A stretch of 64,000 nucleotides of DNA from Candidatus Baldrarchaeum yapensis. Its GTDB lineage: Archaea > Asgardarchaeota > Baldrarchaeia > Baldrarchaeales > Baldrarchaeaceae. Shown piece by piece: positions 17,811-27,872 of the stretch. Under the pieces are notes generated by a model. It worked only from the letters and a program-made list of their open reading frames with translations. It did no database searches and was not told the origin of the DNA. The number at the start of each line of letters is the position of its first letter. The first letter of the stretch is position 1. Location of the stretch: assembly GCA_016840465.1 (NCBI GenBank), contig JAEOSH010000001.1, positions 56,763-120,762 of the forward strand, read 5' to 3'. The translations under genes and the position numbers were made by a program.

Positions 17811-19940
17811 TTATTTATTTGTGAAGGAGAATGCGCCGATCTTGTGTATCAGCATTGTTTTTATGCATTCAATTAAGTTTTCAACGGATAGAGATTGTAT
17901 CCTTAAGTTTAATGGAAGCAGATAACCTCCCTTGAAAATTCTTTGTGCTTCCGAGACGAGTCTTAAATATTCCGAATCCAAGAAGCCTATGTTGTTCGGA
18001 AGTACACCTGTCGAATATGTGTAGAACACACCTGAACCCTGCTTAAACAATTGACGCTTTCTATCTATTTCTGCAAAACGTTTTGCCACCTCCACGCATG
18101 TCGTCACCATCAATCTTGTATTAGATAGATGGCTCTCAGCAGTTTCCTGTTTTCGCTCTGTGATCTCGCTTGATGTTTCCCTAATGACCTCCTCTAGTCC
18201 CAGTAACAGACGACGCACGAACTCTTTATTTTCAATAATACCCTCATTTGTCAACACACGAACGACTTCTGGAATTCCTATCGGAGCAACACCCAGCAAT
18301 GCGTTATTTAATTCAAAGTACCTGCGTTTCTCTTTTCCGTTGCTATGTAGATTTGTTCCAAGGAGGCGCAGAATGCCACTGCTAAGCAACTCCTTTACGT
18401 ATTTCACTTTTGCACTTAAGATTTCGAGCGACTTCTCAAATAAGCTTTTTATTTTCTCGAAAAACATCGACTCATCTCCCGATGACTCGTAAGCCGCTCT
18501 TAGCAGATTTACCGCAACCCATCCTACGCAGCCAGTCCCTACCGTTTTTAGAGGATCGCTAGGATCGTGTAAGCGCTCACCATCGACGCAGTAATTTGTG
18601 TTTGGTTGTTGCCACTCGGGTGATAAGTTCGTGAAGATAATATCACAATTATAGTTCAGCATGAACTCTAAGGCGTTGCTTAGGAGGACAGCCGTCTCCT
18701 CGTTGTTTAAAGAGTTAGCTCTAAGTTTCACAGATATTATGATGTTCTCAGCGGGGCCTACCTTTCTAAAGACCCGCTTCAAGGATGAAAATACCGATTT
18801 AAATATTTGTAACGCTTGAGTCTCGTAATCTCCATATACGCCATCTTCAATCTTTGGAAACCCTACATTTGGTACTTCTCTTTTGGCGAGAACTTCCGGA
18901 ACTTTCATTTCTAAATATATAACAACCTTCTTCGATTTACTCATGCTTGTGTGGACAAGGAAAAACAAACGGTAGAGCAGATCTTCGATTTCCTTAACAT
19001 TCATGTTCCGGACGAAAGGGGCTAGAAAAACATTAAAGAAGTCGATTCCTTGGGCACGTGATATTTCTTCCTCGGTTCTTTTTAACACCGTATAGAGATA
19101 TAATGGTAAATCCTTTACATCATCGGGAAATTTATACGTGAGACTCTGTCTCAAAGTATTCCAAGAGAGGAGAATTTGAAGATTATGCTGAAAACTTAAG
19201 GGAGCGAGAACCCAATCTGAGAGGTATGGAATAAAGATCTCCCCGGATAGATGAGCATCAGCTACTTCCCGTGGTAAGACGTTAAGGAGAAGATACTGCT
19301 CAAATATCGAGGAGCCTGCGGTTGTTTTTAGAGCCACCGGGCTAGAGTTCCGAGAACTTTTCGACTTCTCAATAAGTTGTGTTACATCATATACCGGTAA
19401 CCCTAAACGTGTTAGCGCATGTCTGTATTCTTCGAACCCTTTTTCCAACAATATTGCATTAACAAATTCTCTTATTAGTGGTGCAGTTAGATATTTTATC
19501 TTCGATTTAAGTATGCGTTCTTCCGCCTCACGAGAGATCTCATCGGCCATTTTTGGCGGCATCCCGGCTTCTCTGATCAGAGACATCGTTATTTTATTTC
19601 TATCGAACTTTTCCATTTCATACCCAGAAGTCCTTACAAAAATCCCATCTATGAACTCTTTGCTTGCATCTTCTAACATTAGCAATATTTCGGCGACCTT
19701 TTCTCCGAGCCTTGTAAGCCTATATCTTCCGCTTTCCTTGTCATGATCGACAATTCGAGCCTCTTTTAGTTGATTTATATGGTAGGATATTTTACCAGCC
19801 GATTCTCTCGGCGATAACCCGAGAAGTTCGATAATTTCGGTAAAGGATAACACGCTCTTCTTACTAAGGATTTTTATCATATCTATCCTTATTGGGCTCG
19901 AGAGAACCGATAGCAGTTTTTTAAAAAGATTTTCTTTCAT
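17811..19940 (-). CDS. Winged-helix / ATP-cone / NrdD-like protein, probable dNTP-sensing regulator
   Basis: This protein of about 709 residues starts with an ArsR-like winged helix (SPIRIDMIKIL, then SPRESAGKISYHINQL). An ATP-cone follows (about residues 95-185), and the rest is homologous to the NrdD barrel. The barrel appears catalytically dead. The cysteine in the expected thiyl position (GQTNC in the neighbour) is replaced by an ISRAQGIDFFN stretch, and the C-terminal zinc cysteines and the RxTGY glycyl-radical loop are missing. It lies directly behind pyrB on the same strand, with AGGTG before ATG 19940, and faces nrdD convergently. A nucleotide-responsive repressor role is inferred from the architecture. 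Confidence 0.6.
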   Translation of the reverse strand: MKENLFKKLLSVLSSPIRIDMIKILSKKSVLSFTEIIELLGLSPRESAGKISYHINQLKEARIVDHDKESGRYRLTRLGEKVAEILLMLEDASKEFIDGIFVRTSGYEMEKFDRNKITMSLIREAGMPPKMADEISREAEERILKSKIKYLTAPLIREFVNAILLEKGFEEYRHALTRLGLPVYDVTQLIEKSKSSRNSSPVALKTTAGSSIFEQYLLLNVLPREVADAHLSGEIFIPYLSDWVLAPLSFQHNLQILLSWNTLRQSLTYKFPDDVKDLPLYLYTVLKRTEEEISRAQGIDFFNVFLAPFVRNMNVKEIEDLLYRLFFLVHTSMSKSKKVVIYLEMKVPEVLAKREVPNVGFPKIEDGVYGDYETQALQIFKSVFSSLKRVFRKVGPAENIIISVKLRANSLNNEETAVLLSNALEFMLNYNCDIIFTNLSPEWQQPNTNYCVDGERLHDPSDPLKTVGTGCVGWVAVNLLRAAYESSGDESMFFEKIKSLFEKSLEILSAKVKYVKELLSSGILRLLGTNLHSNGKEKRRYFELNNALLGVAPIGIPEVVRVLTNEGIIENKEFVRRLLLGLEEVIRETSSEITERKQETAESHLSNTRLMVTTCVEVAKRFAEIDRKRQLFKQGSGVFYTYSTGVLPNNIGFLDSEYLRLVSEAQRIFKGGYLLPLNLRIQSLSVENLIECIKTMLIHKIGAFSFTNK

Positions 19941-19949
19941 TTTGCACAC

Positions 19950-20930
<981 letters not shown>

Positions 20931-20949
20931 TCATATGCTGGTGATGGCA

Positions 20950-21441
20950 ATGAGCATCGGAAAGTCACAGTCTTACGATGAAGAACTGCGTGTTCGAAAG
21001 ATAAGGGAGGGTACTGTTATAGATCATATAACTGCCGGAAGCGCGTTAACAGTTCTGAGGATTCTGGGGATTTCGGGCAAAGAGGGGAACGTTATAAGTA
21101 TTGTGATGAATGTCCCAAGCAAGAAACTCGGAAAAAAAGACATTGTCAAAATAGAAGGTCGTGAACTGAATTCTAAGGAGGTTGCAATGATAGCTCTCAT
21201 AGCCCCTCGTGCGACGATCAATATAATCAGGAATTACAAGGTTGTACATAAGGAGCGTGTTAGACTTCCGCCTGAGATTAGGGATATTATCAGGTGCATC
21301 AACCCAAATTGTATTACAAATAGTGAGAGGGAGCCTGTCCAACCACTTTTTAAAGTTTTAAGTGACAATCCTCTCAAGTTAAGATGCCAGTACTGCTCAA
21401 TAATATTGACACAAGAGGACGTTGAGAGGCAGTTGGGATAG
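20950..21441 (+). CDS. pyrI: Aspartate carbamoyltransferase regulatory subunit
   Basis: This regulatory chain of about 163 residues binds nucleotides in its N-terminal half ([22 protein letters not shown]). It contacts the catalytic trimer through a C-terminal zinc site with ligands in CINPNCITN and CQYCS. The start at 20950 is supported by GGTGATGG just upstream; two earlier in-frame ATGs are possible. It is divergent from pyrB and 14 nt upstream of the A-ATPase F subunit gene. Confidence 0.94.
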   Translation: MSIGKSQSYDEELRVRKIREGTVIDHITAGSALTVLRILGISGKEGNVISIVMNVPSKKLGKKDIVKIEGRELNSKEVAMIALIAPRATINIIRNYKVVHKERVRLPPEIRDIIRCINPNCITNSEREPVQPLFKVLSDNPLKLRCQYCSIILTQEDVERQLG

Positions 21442-21455
21442 AGAGGTGATCATAA

Positions 21456-21794
21456 ATGGAAATCGCCGTTATTGGCGATCTGGATACGGTGATAGGCTTC
21501 AGATTAGCGGGTGTTTCGCTGAGTTATCACGTGACAAATGAAAAAGAAGCAGAGAAAGTGCTAAAAGAGGTGGCATCCAGATCTGATGTCGGACTGATAA
21601 TAATAAATGAGAGATTTGCTGAGGCTCTCAGACCTTTAATTAGAGAACTATCGGAGAGACCGGATCTTGTAATAGTAGAAATTCCTGACAAAAAAGGGCC
21701 GTTGCCCAGAAAAACAGACCCCATTCGGGAACTTATTCGTGCAACGCTTGGCGTCGAGATAAAGATAAAGGAGCCTACTCGGGAGAGCACTTGA
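21456..21794 (+). CDS. atpF: A-type ATP synthase subunit F
   Basis: This 112-residue protein fits the central-stalk F subunit of the archaeal A1Ao ATP synthase. It has the Rossmann-like start IAVIGDLDTVIGFRLAGV, a central VGLIIINERFA strand-helix and a C-terminal helix. A GAGGTGAT site precedes ATG 21456. It lies upstream of subunits A and B. The other stalk and membrane subunits (E, C, I, K) are not in the window. Confidence 0.88.
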   Translation: MEIAVIGDLDTVIGFRLAGVSLSYHVTNEKEAEKVLKEVASRSDVGLIIINERFAEALRPLIRELSERPDLVIVEIPDKKGPLPRKTDPIRELIRATLGVEIKIKEPTREST

Positions 21795-21871
21795 TCGTTA
21801 TATGATAATTCTTAAAAGCCTGTATGATCTTAGGATCTTTGCGCTAGTCGGAGATTGGCGGGTGTACGGAG

Positions 21872-23650
21872 TTGGAGAAGGTTGGAACAATCGTCAGGAT
21901 AAGTGGCCCCCTCGTCGAGGCCGATGGATTACGAGGTACACAGATGTACGAAGTGTGTAGAGTAGGAGAGGAGATGCTTATAGGCGAAGTAGTAAAAGTT
22001 GTAGGTTCACGTGTATTCATACAAGTGTACGAGGAGACTGCTGGTTTAAAACCTGGAGAGAAGGTAATTGCCACAGGTGCGCCATTATCCGTCGAACTGG
22101 GACCTGGACTTATTGGGCAAATTTTCGACGGAATCCAAAGACCCCTACCAAAAATTAAGGATGCTGTTGGAGATTTTATTAGAAGGGGTGTCGTTGCTGA
22201 GCCTCTTCCACGAGATAAAAAGTGGCACTTTACGCCTAAAATTAAGGAGGGGGAGAAAGTAGAGGGTGGAGACATACTCGGTGAGGTTCCAGAAACGACA
22301 TTAGTAACACATAAGATAATGGTGCCGCCACATGTGAGGGGAGAGCTCACTTGGATTGCTTCTGAGGATAGTTACACGATCGAAGACACGATTGCTGAAG
22401 TGAGAACCGAGGATGGAGAGGCCATAGAGATAAAGATGTATCAAAGATGGCCTGTCAGAAGACCTAGACCGATTAGGAGGAAACTTGCTCCACAAGTGCC
22501 ATTATTGACGGGACAACGAATAATAGATACGTTCTTCCCACCAGCAAAAGGAGGAACTGCGGCAATACCCGGTGCTTTCGGGACTGGTAAGACTGTCATG
22601 CTTCATCAATTAGCAAAATGGGCTGACGCCCACATAATAGTCTACATAGGGTGTGGCGAGCGCGGTAATGAAATGACCGAGGTACTAGAAGACTTTCCAA
22701 AATTAGAAGACCCAAGAACCGGAGAACCGTTAATGAACAGAACAATATTGATTGCAAATACTAGTAACATGCCCGTTGCTGCCAGAGAGGCTTCTATTTA
22801 CACTGGAATTACGCTGGCAGAATATTATCGGGATATGGGATATGATGTAGCGCTCATGGCAGACTCGACCAGTCGGTGGGCGGAGGCGCTGAGAGAAATT
22901 TCGGGTAGGCTTGAGGAGATGCCGGGAGAGGAGGGATATCCTGCGTATCTGGCGTCAAGACTTGCCGAGTTTTATGAGAGAGCGGGAAGAATTGAGACGA
23001 TAGGGCGACCCGAGAGACTTGGATCAGTTACGATTTGCGGGGCTGTATCACCGCCGGGAGGGGACTTCTCTGAACCGGTTACTGTGAATACCCTTAGAAT
23101 AGTTAAGGTGTTCTGGGGATTAGATAAAGATCTGGCATCTAGAAGACACTTCCCAGCAATAAATTGGCTCACTAGTTATTCGCTATATTTAGAGGATCTT
23201 GAGGATTGGTATCGGCGGAATATCAGCCCTGATTGGAGCAAATTGAGAAGTACTGCAATGTGGATTCTTCAGAGAGAAGCGGAATTAGAGGAGATTGTCA
23301 AGTTGGTTGGTCCAGATGCGTTGCCTGAGAGTGAACGGGTAATACTTGAGGCCGCACGGATGATAAGGGAAGATTACCTTCAGCAGAGTGCAATGCATCC
23401 GATCGATACATATTGCCCGATACATAAGGCCTATCGGATGTTAAAGGTGATAATAAAGTTCTACGAGAAAATGAAGGATGCTGTAGAGAAAGGAGTGTCC
23501 ATGGATCAGATACTGAAGTTACCTGTCAGAGAGAGAATTGCAAGACTAAAGATACTGAAGTACGACGAAGTTGACAAAGTTTGTGATGAAGTCGAAAGGG
23601 AAATCGATCAACAATTTGAAGAACTTATTTCCAAAGTCTCCGGTGCTTAA
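21872..23650 (+). CDS. atpA: A-type ATP synthase catalytic subunit A
   Basis: This 592-residue protein is the catalytic subunit of the A1 head. The P-loop GAFGTGKTV lies near residue 235, and the family non-homologous insert occupies residues 115-190. [27 protein letters not shown]-type motifs, of which parts are seen here, follow. The start is a TTG at 21872 behind GGTGTACGGAG. It is 77 nt downstream of atpF and 218 nt upstream of atpB. Confidence 0.95.
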   Translation: MEKVGTIVRISGPLVEADGLRGTQMYEVCRVGEEMLIGEVVKVVGSRVFIQVYEETAGLKPGEKVIATGAPLSVELGPGLIGQIFDGIQRPLPKIKDAVGDFIRRGVVAEPLPRDKKWHFTPKIKEGEKVEGGDILGEVPETTLVTHKIMVPPHVRGELTWIASEDSYTIEDTIAEVRTEDGEAIEIKMYQRWPVRRPRPIRRKLAPQVPLLTGQRIIDTFFPPAKGGTAAIPGAFGTGKTVMLHQLAKWADAHIIVYIGCGERGNEMTEVLEDFPKLEDPRTGEPLMNRTILIANTSNMPVAAREASIYTGITLAEYYRDMGYDVALMADSTSRWAEALREISGRLEEMPGEEGYPAYLASRLAEFYERAGRIETIGRPERLGSVTICGAVSPPGGDFSEPVTVNTLRIVKVFWGLDKDLASRRHFPAINWLTSYSLYLEDLEDWYRRNISPDWSKLRSTAMWILQREAELEEIVKLVGPDALPESERVILEAARMIREDYLQQSAMHPIDTYCPIHKAYRMLKVIIKFYEKMKDAVEKGVSMDQILKLPVRERIARLKILKYDEVDKVCDEVEREIDQQFEELISKVSGA

Positions 23651-23868
23651 CCATCTATTACAATTTGTCATATCTCCATTTCATGATTTCTAACAGCGAT
23701 CTTCTTAGTGAACTTCTCCTTGCTCATATATGTTTTACGAGACAACATGCAGAGAGTTCGTTGAGTGTCAATGCCATGCACAAAGAGAGTGACTCTTATT
23801 GGATGCGAAAAATTCTTTAAAGGAAAACTTCTGTCATCGGATGGATTATGTGTAATGAGGGTTTATAC

Positions 23869-25293
23869 ATGACAGAACCTCAGGTTACGGAACCTCTTCA
23901 TACGAAAGTTAAATACAGAACGGTTAATCAGCTAAAAGGCCCGCTCTTGTTCATCGAACGCGTCAAAGGAGTTTCGTATAACGAAGTTGTTGAAATAGAG
24001 ACTCCAGATGGCGAAATTAGAAGAGGCACTGTCCTCGAAGTGGGGCATGGATATGCGGTAGTTCAGGTATTTGAGGGAACTAGAGGACTTGATACGAAAA
24101 GTACGACTGTCAGATTCACGGGTTCGACACTAAAGTTCCCCGTATCTACCGACATTTTAGGAAGAATATTCTCGGGTTCTGGTGTACCGCTTGATCACGC
24201 TCCTCCGCCCGTACCAGAGGACTATTGGGATATCCATGGGAGTCCTATTAATCCGTACGCAAGAGAGTACCCCAGAGAGCCCATCCAGACCGGGCTTTCA
24301 GTAATAGATGGGATGAATACGCTCGTTAGAGGGCAAAAATTGCCATTATTTAGCGGTGCGGGATTGCCGCACAATAGAATTGCGGCTCAGATAGCCAGGC
24401 AAGCTAAAGTTCCAGGCAAGGAGGAGGAGTTTGCAGTCGTGTTTGCAGCGATGGGTATTACCACAGAGGAGGCAAACTTCTTCAGAAGGCAACTGGAGGA
24501 AACAGGTGCACTTGAGCATGCGGTACTCTTCCTTAACCTTGCCAATGATCCTGCCATAGAGAGGCTTATAACACCAAGAATAGCGCTCACTGCTGCAGAG
24601 TACTTGGCATTTGAGTTAGATATGCACGTTCTTGTAATTCTCACAGATATGACCAACTATGCTGAGGCACTGAGAGAGATATCCGCAGCACGAGAAGAAG
24701 TTCCCGGAAGGAGGGGATATCCAGGATATATGTACACAGACCTAGCCACGATTTACGAGAGAGCTGGAAGAATTAGAGGGCGAAAGGGCACAATAACACA
24801 AATGCCTATTTTAACGATGCCACACGACGACATTACACATCCGGTTCCTGACCTTACTGGTTACATAACAGAGGGGCAGTTAATATTGGACAGAGGACTG
24901 CATAGAAAGGGAATATATCCGCCTATTGACCCCAGACCCTCCTTATCACGGCTTATGAAAGAGGGTATTGGGGAGGGACTAACAAGGTTTGATCATAGAG
25001 AGGTTTCAGATCAGTTGTACTATAACTATTCTGAGGGATGTGACCTAAGAGAGTTGGTGGAGGTAGTTGGCGAGGAGGCTCTTACGCCAAGGGATAGAAA
25101 GTTCTTGCAGTTTGCTGATGAGTTCGAAAGAAGATTCATTAACCAAGGAGAGTTTGAGGAGAGATCATTTGATGAAACTTTGGATCTTGCGTGGGAGTTG
25201 ATAAGCATAGTACCAGAGGAGGACTGGAAGCGAATAGATCCACAAACTATAGAATGGGCAAGAAAAACCGGAAGGATAAGGAGAGTTTCTTAA
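23869..25293 (+). CDS. atpB: A-type ATP synthase regulatory subunit B
   Basis: This non-catalytic nucleotide-binding subunit has about 474 residues. The P-loop is degenerate, as expected for subunit B ([11 protein letters not shown] in the P-loop position). The [14 protein letters not shown] and [23 protein letters not shown] segments are diagnostic. I chose ATG at 23869, with GAGGGT upstream. The 218-nt gap to atpA contains a TTCTTTAAAG TATA-like box near 23813, so it may have its own promoter. Confidence 0.95.
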   Translation: MTEPQVTEPLHTKVKYRTVNQLKGPLLFIERVKGVSYNEVVEIETPDGEIRRGTVLEVGHGYAVVQVFEGTRGLDTKSTTVRFTGSTLKFPVSTDILGRIFSGSGVPLDHAPPPVPEDYWDIHGSPINPYAREYPREPIQTGLSVIDGMNTLVRGQKLPLFSGAGLPHNRIAAQIARQAKVPGKEEEFAVVFAAMGITTEEANFFRRQLEETGALEHAVLFLNLANDPAIERLITPRIALTAAEYLAFELDMHVLVILTDMTNYAEALREISAAREEVPGRRGYPGYMYTDLATIYERAGRIRGRKGTITQMPILTMPHDDITHPVPDLTGYITEGQLILDRGLHRKGIYPPIDPRPSLSRLMKEGIGEGLTRFDHREVSDQLYYNYSEGCDLRELVEVVGEEALTPRDRKFLQFADEFERRFINQGEFEERSFDETLDLAWELISIVPEEDWKRIDPQTIEWARKTGRIRRVS

Positions 25294-25329
25294 ATTCTCT
25301 TATTAATAATAATTTTTTTGGTTTAAGAT

Positions 25330-25869
25330 ATGCAAAAGCGTAAAATATGCGTATTAAGATTAGGCCACCGGAAAATGAGGGATTCCCGCATAACGACACA
25401 TGTTGGACTTGTTGCAAGGGCTTTTGGTGCCGATGAATTTTATTTTTCCGGAGATTATGACGATAAGGTCATATCCAGTATAAACGATGTTGTTGAGAGG
25501 TGGGGTGGCCCATTTAAAGTGGGTTATGTTAGTAACTGGCGCTCTTGGCTTAAGGAGAAGGTTGACCAAGGGTGGGATATCGTGCATTTGACAATGTATG
25601 GAATACCAGTAGATGTATGCATCGAACAGATACGTGGGGCTCAGAAAAACCTAGTGATAGTGGTGGGTGGTACTAAAGTTCCGAGAGAAGTCTATGATAT
25701 TGCCCAGTGGAATGTATCGATTACGCTTCAGCCGCACTCTGAAGTTGCCGCGCTAGCGGTGTTTCTACATGAATTCTTTATGGGTAAGGAACTTAAGAGA
25801 GAATTCGAGGGGGCGAAGATAAAGATAATTCCGTGTGAGAGGGGAAAACGTGTTGTGAGAGTTACTTAG
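25330..25869 (+). CDS. trm56: tRNA (cytidine(56)-2'-O)-methyltransferase
   Basis: This 179-residue protein matches aTrm56, the archaeal SPOUT enzyme that 2'-O-methylates C56 in the tRNA T-loop. LRLGHRKMRDSRITTHVGLVARAFGA at the N terminus (cited here only in part: LGHRKMRD, RITTHVGLVARAFGA) and the knot-region segments HLTMYG and VIVVGGTKVP are typical. It sits between atpB and the convergent MBF1 gene. Confidence 0.9.
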   Translation: MQKRKICVLRLGHRKMRDSRITTHVGLVARAFGADEFYFSGDYDDKVISSINDVVERWGGPFKVGYVSNWRSWLKEKVDQGWDIVHLTMYGIPVDVCIEQIRGAQKNLVIVVGGTKVPREVYDIAQWNVSITLQPHSEVAALAVFLHEFFMGKELKREFEGAKIKIIPCERGKRVVRVT

Positions 25870-25870
25870 G

Positions 25871-26401
25871 TTATTTCTTTTTCCGCCTTCTGACTATGAC
25901 AACATCACCTATAGTTAATGTTGGTGGTGACTTGGGCGTAACCGTCATATCGGCAGGAATCTCCGAGGGCGGAACCGTTAATTTTATATTAAGCACTCGT
26001 TCGAGTTTTTTGACAACATTAGGCGGGGGTATTATTTCTTCCCGTTCAATCTTTTTTATAAGCGACTCTTTCTCCATTATTTCCCTTGCCAGATCCTCTT
26101 GAGTCCAACCCAGTTTTTCTCTAGCTTCCTTTACCATACGCCCGTAACCTTCGACCAATTCGTATTCCTGGAAAATATCTTCGTATTTTCCTCTTGCTCT
26201 GGAGACCATAGTACTTGATCGTCTCGACACTGAAGGAACTGGAGAGTTTCGCTGAGCAGGTTCCAATCTTTTAGGTCGTGTCGGCTTTACACTTCCGTAT
26301 TTTGCACATTTTTCGCAAACTATGAGTTTAGACCCCTCGACGAAGATTTCATATCTCTTTCCCACTATTTTTGCTCCACATATCTCGCACGACAATCCCA
26401 T
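25871..26401 (-). CDS. Multiprotein bridging factor aMBF1
   Basis: This 176-residue protein has an N-terminal zinc ribbon (CEICGAKI and CEKCAKYG). A flexible basic linker follows, then a C-terminal cro/C1 helix-turn-helix (MVKEAREKLGWTQEDLAREIMEKESLIKKIE), of which parts are given here. This is the standard archaeal MBF1 architecture, a ribosome- and transcription-associated factor. It is convergent with trm56 and divergent from nac across about 80 bp. Confidence 0.92.
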   Translation of the reverse strand: MGLSCEICGAKIVGKRYEIFVEGSKLIVCEKCAKYGSVKPTRPKRLEPAQRNSPVPSVSRRSSTMVSRARGKYEDIFQEYELVEGYGRMVKEAREKLGWTQEDLAREIMEKESLIKKIEREEIIPPPNVVKKLERVLNIKLTVPPSEIPADMTVTPKSPPTLTIGDVVIVRRRKKK

Positions 26402-26487
26402 CCACCTTTACACAAAAGATATATTTTACACGATTGGTTTAAAAATGCTGAAAGTCAATGCCTGACGTTCGGTTTTAGGTGGATGAG

Positions 26488-26889
26488 ATGATACCGAGGA
26501 AGATCAGCCCACGAATGTTAAGGAAACTCATGAAGCAGATGGGATTAAAGATCGTTGAAATGAGCGACATAAGAGAAGTTATATTAAAACATTCTGATGG
26601 CTCCGAAACCGTCATTAGAGATCCTCAAGTTCTCGCCATGGAGGCTAGTGGTCAACGAATACTGCAAATTACAGGAAGGTTTGAAAAAATTGAAGCTAGA
26701 ACCGAAGAGGTTGCGACACTAGAGGAAGAACGAGGTTCGGAGTTGGAAATATCTCCTGAAGACGTACAATTAGTGGCCGAACAAGCCGGAGTTTCGGAGA
26801 AGGAGGCAAGAAATGCTTTAATTGAGACAGGAGGCAATCTTGCGGAGGCAATACTGTTATTGAGAAGTAGAAGGGAGCGAGGTGGCTGA
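26488..26889 (+). CDS. nac: Nascent polypeptide-associated complex protein (NAC)
   Basis: This archaeal NAC of about 133 residues has the N-terminal NAC dimerisation domain (LRKLMKQMGLKI, then the beta strands). A C-terminal UBA domain follows (VQLVAEQAGVSEKEARNALIETGGNLAEAIL). It binds nascent chains at the ribosome. GGTGG lies 7 nt upstream of ATG 26488. The 3' end overlaps the convergent atpD gene by 33 nt. Confidence 0.93.
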   Translation: MIPRKISPRMLRKLMKQMGLKIVEMSDIREVILKHSDGSETVIRDPQVLAMEASGQRILQITGRFEKIEARTEEVATLEEERGSELEISPEDVQLVAEQAGVSEKEARNALIETGGNLAEAILLLRSRRERGG

Positions 26890-27525
26890 CGCCTTCTCCA
26901 GTAGATACTTTATTCTCTTTAAACGGAAGAAGTCCTCACGTTCGCGTTCTTCGAGGTGCAACTCTATATATCTTATTGTGTTTTCAAGTCGAGGAATTAT
27001 TATGTATCTGAGTGCATTTACTCGTCGTTTCGTTTTCTTTATTTCTTCTGCTATTCTCCTTAGTGACGCTTCGACTTCAGCGAGTTTGATTACAGCCCTT
27101 AGGACCTCCCTAAATGTATTAGCCGCCTCATCTAGTTTAACAGATGTATCAAGCAGGTTATAAGGAAGTTGTGTTTCTGTCCTTAACTCTTTAACCTTAA
27201 AATGCGGCACCCTCACTCCCATGATGTTTCTTATCTCGACATCAAGAGAAATTAGGGATGGTATAGATGCCGCTATGCTCATTAGTTTTACTTCTCCCAT
27301 TATCATCTTTGCCTCTGTTAATGCGTCAAATGCTTTCTTCAACGCGTTTATGACCTCACTTCTTGCTCTGTATACTTCCTCAAGTAGTGTTCTTAACTCC
27401 ATCACGAGCGCATCTCTCTTTTCCTCCAGTAATTCTCTTCCTTTCTCAGCCAATGCCCTTCTCTTCTTAAGCATCAATAGTTCCATTCTTGTCGGATGTA
27501 CTCCCTTCATAATTTGTGTGGACAA
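26857..27525 (-). CDS. atpD: A-type ATP synthase subunit D
   Basis: This coiled-coil central-stalk subunit has about 222 residues. The VHPTRMELLMLKKRRALAEKG start and the C-terminal helix (RRVNALRYIIIPRLENTIRYIE) are diagnostic, cited here in short form as HPTRMELL and NALRYIIIPRLENTI. The TTG at 27525 is preceded by GAGGTGG. It is separated from subunits F, A and B by three genes and lies on the other strand. A small membrane protein gene is immediately upstream and probably co-transcribed. Confidence 0.92.
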   Translation of the reverse strand: MSTQIMKGVHPTRMELLMLKKRRALAEKGRELLEEKRDALVMELRTLLEEVYRARSEVINALKKAFDALTEAKMIMGEVKLMSIAASIPSLISLDVEIRNIMGVRVPHFKVKELRTETQLPYNLLDTSVKLDEAANTFREVLRAVIKLAEVEASLRRIAEEIKKTKRRVNALRYIIIPRLENTIRYIELHLEEREREDFFRLKRIKYLLEKASATSLPSTSQ

Positions 27526-27535
27526 GGTTACCACC

Positions 27536-27802
27536 TCAGTAGTATATCATTACTAGGATAATTACCATCGCGGCAACTATACAGCACGCAAGCCATTCAA
27601 CAACTAACCTCTCAGAGGGAGGAGATTCCTTAGCGGCTCCAAGAGTTGCAAGCAACATAAACAGTGACATTAGGAAAAATGCCACTATTTTTATGCTAAG
27701 CCCCCATAGTGCCATTAAAACCATTCCTAGGATGACGCAAACTAATAATGCCATCACAATTATTGGAGATATCTTCTCGAAAGTCGATATCAGGCTTGAC
27801 AA
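27536..27802 (-). CDS. Small hydrophobic membrane protein upstream of atpD
   Basis: I do not recognise this protein of about 88 residues. It has three strongly hydrophobic segments (around IVMALLVCVILGMVLMALWG, IVAFFLMSLFMLLATLG and CCIVAAMVIILVMIYY) with little loop sequence. The TTG at 27802 has GGTGGGG upstream, and the longer frame to 27940 would overlap the divergent gene. It ends 10 nt before atpD, so the pair form an operon. That context would allow a role in ATP synthase assembly, but nothing in the sequence shows it. Confidence 0.5.
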   Translation of the reverse strand: MSSLISTFEKISPIIVMALLVCVILGMVLMALWGLSIKIVAFFLMSLFMLLATLGAAKESPPSERLVVEWLACCIVAAMVIILVMIYY

Positions 27803-27872
27803 GTTCCCCACCACAGGAACATAGATTGGGGGGCTTAAAAGTGTAGCGACAGAACAATATTTTGGGATACTA

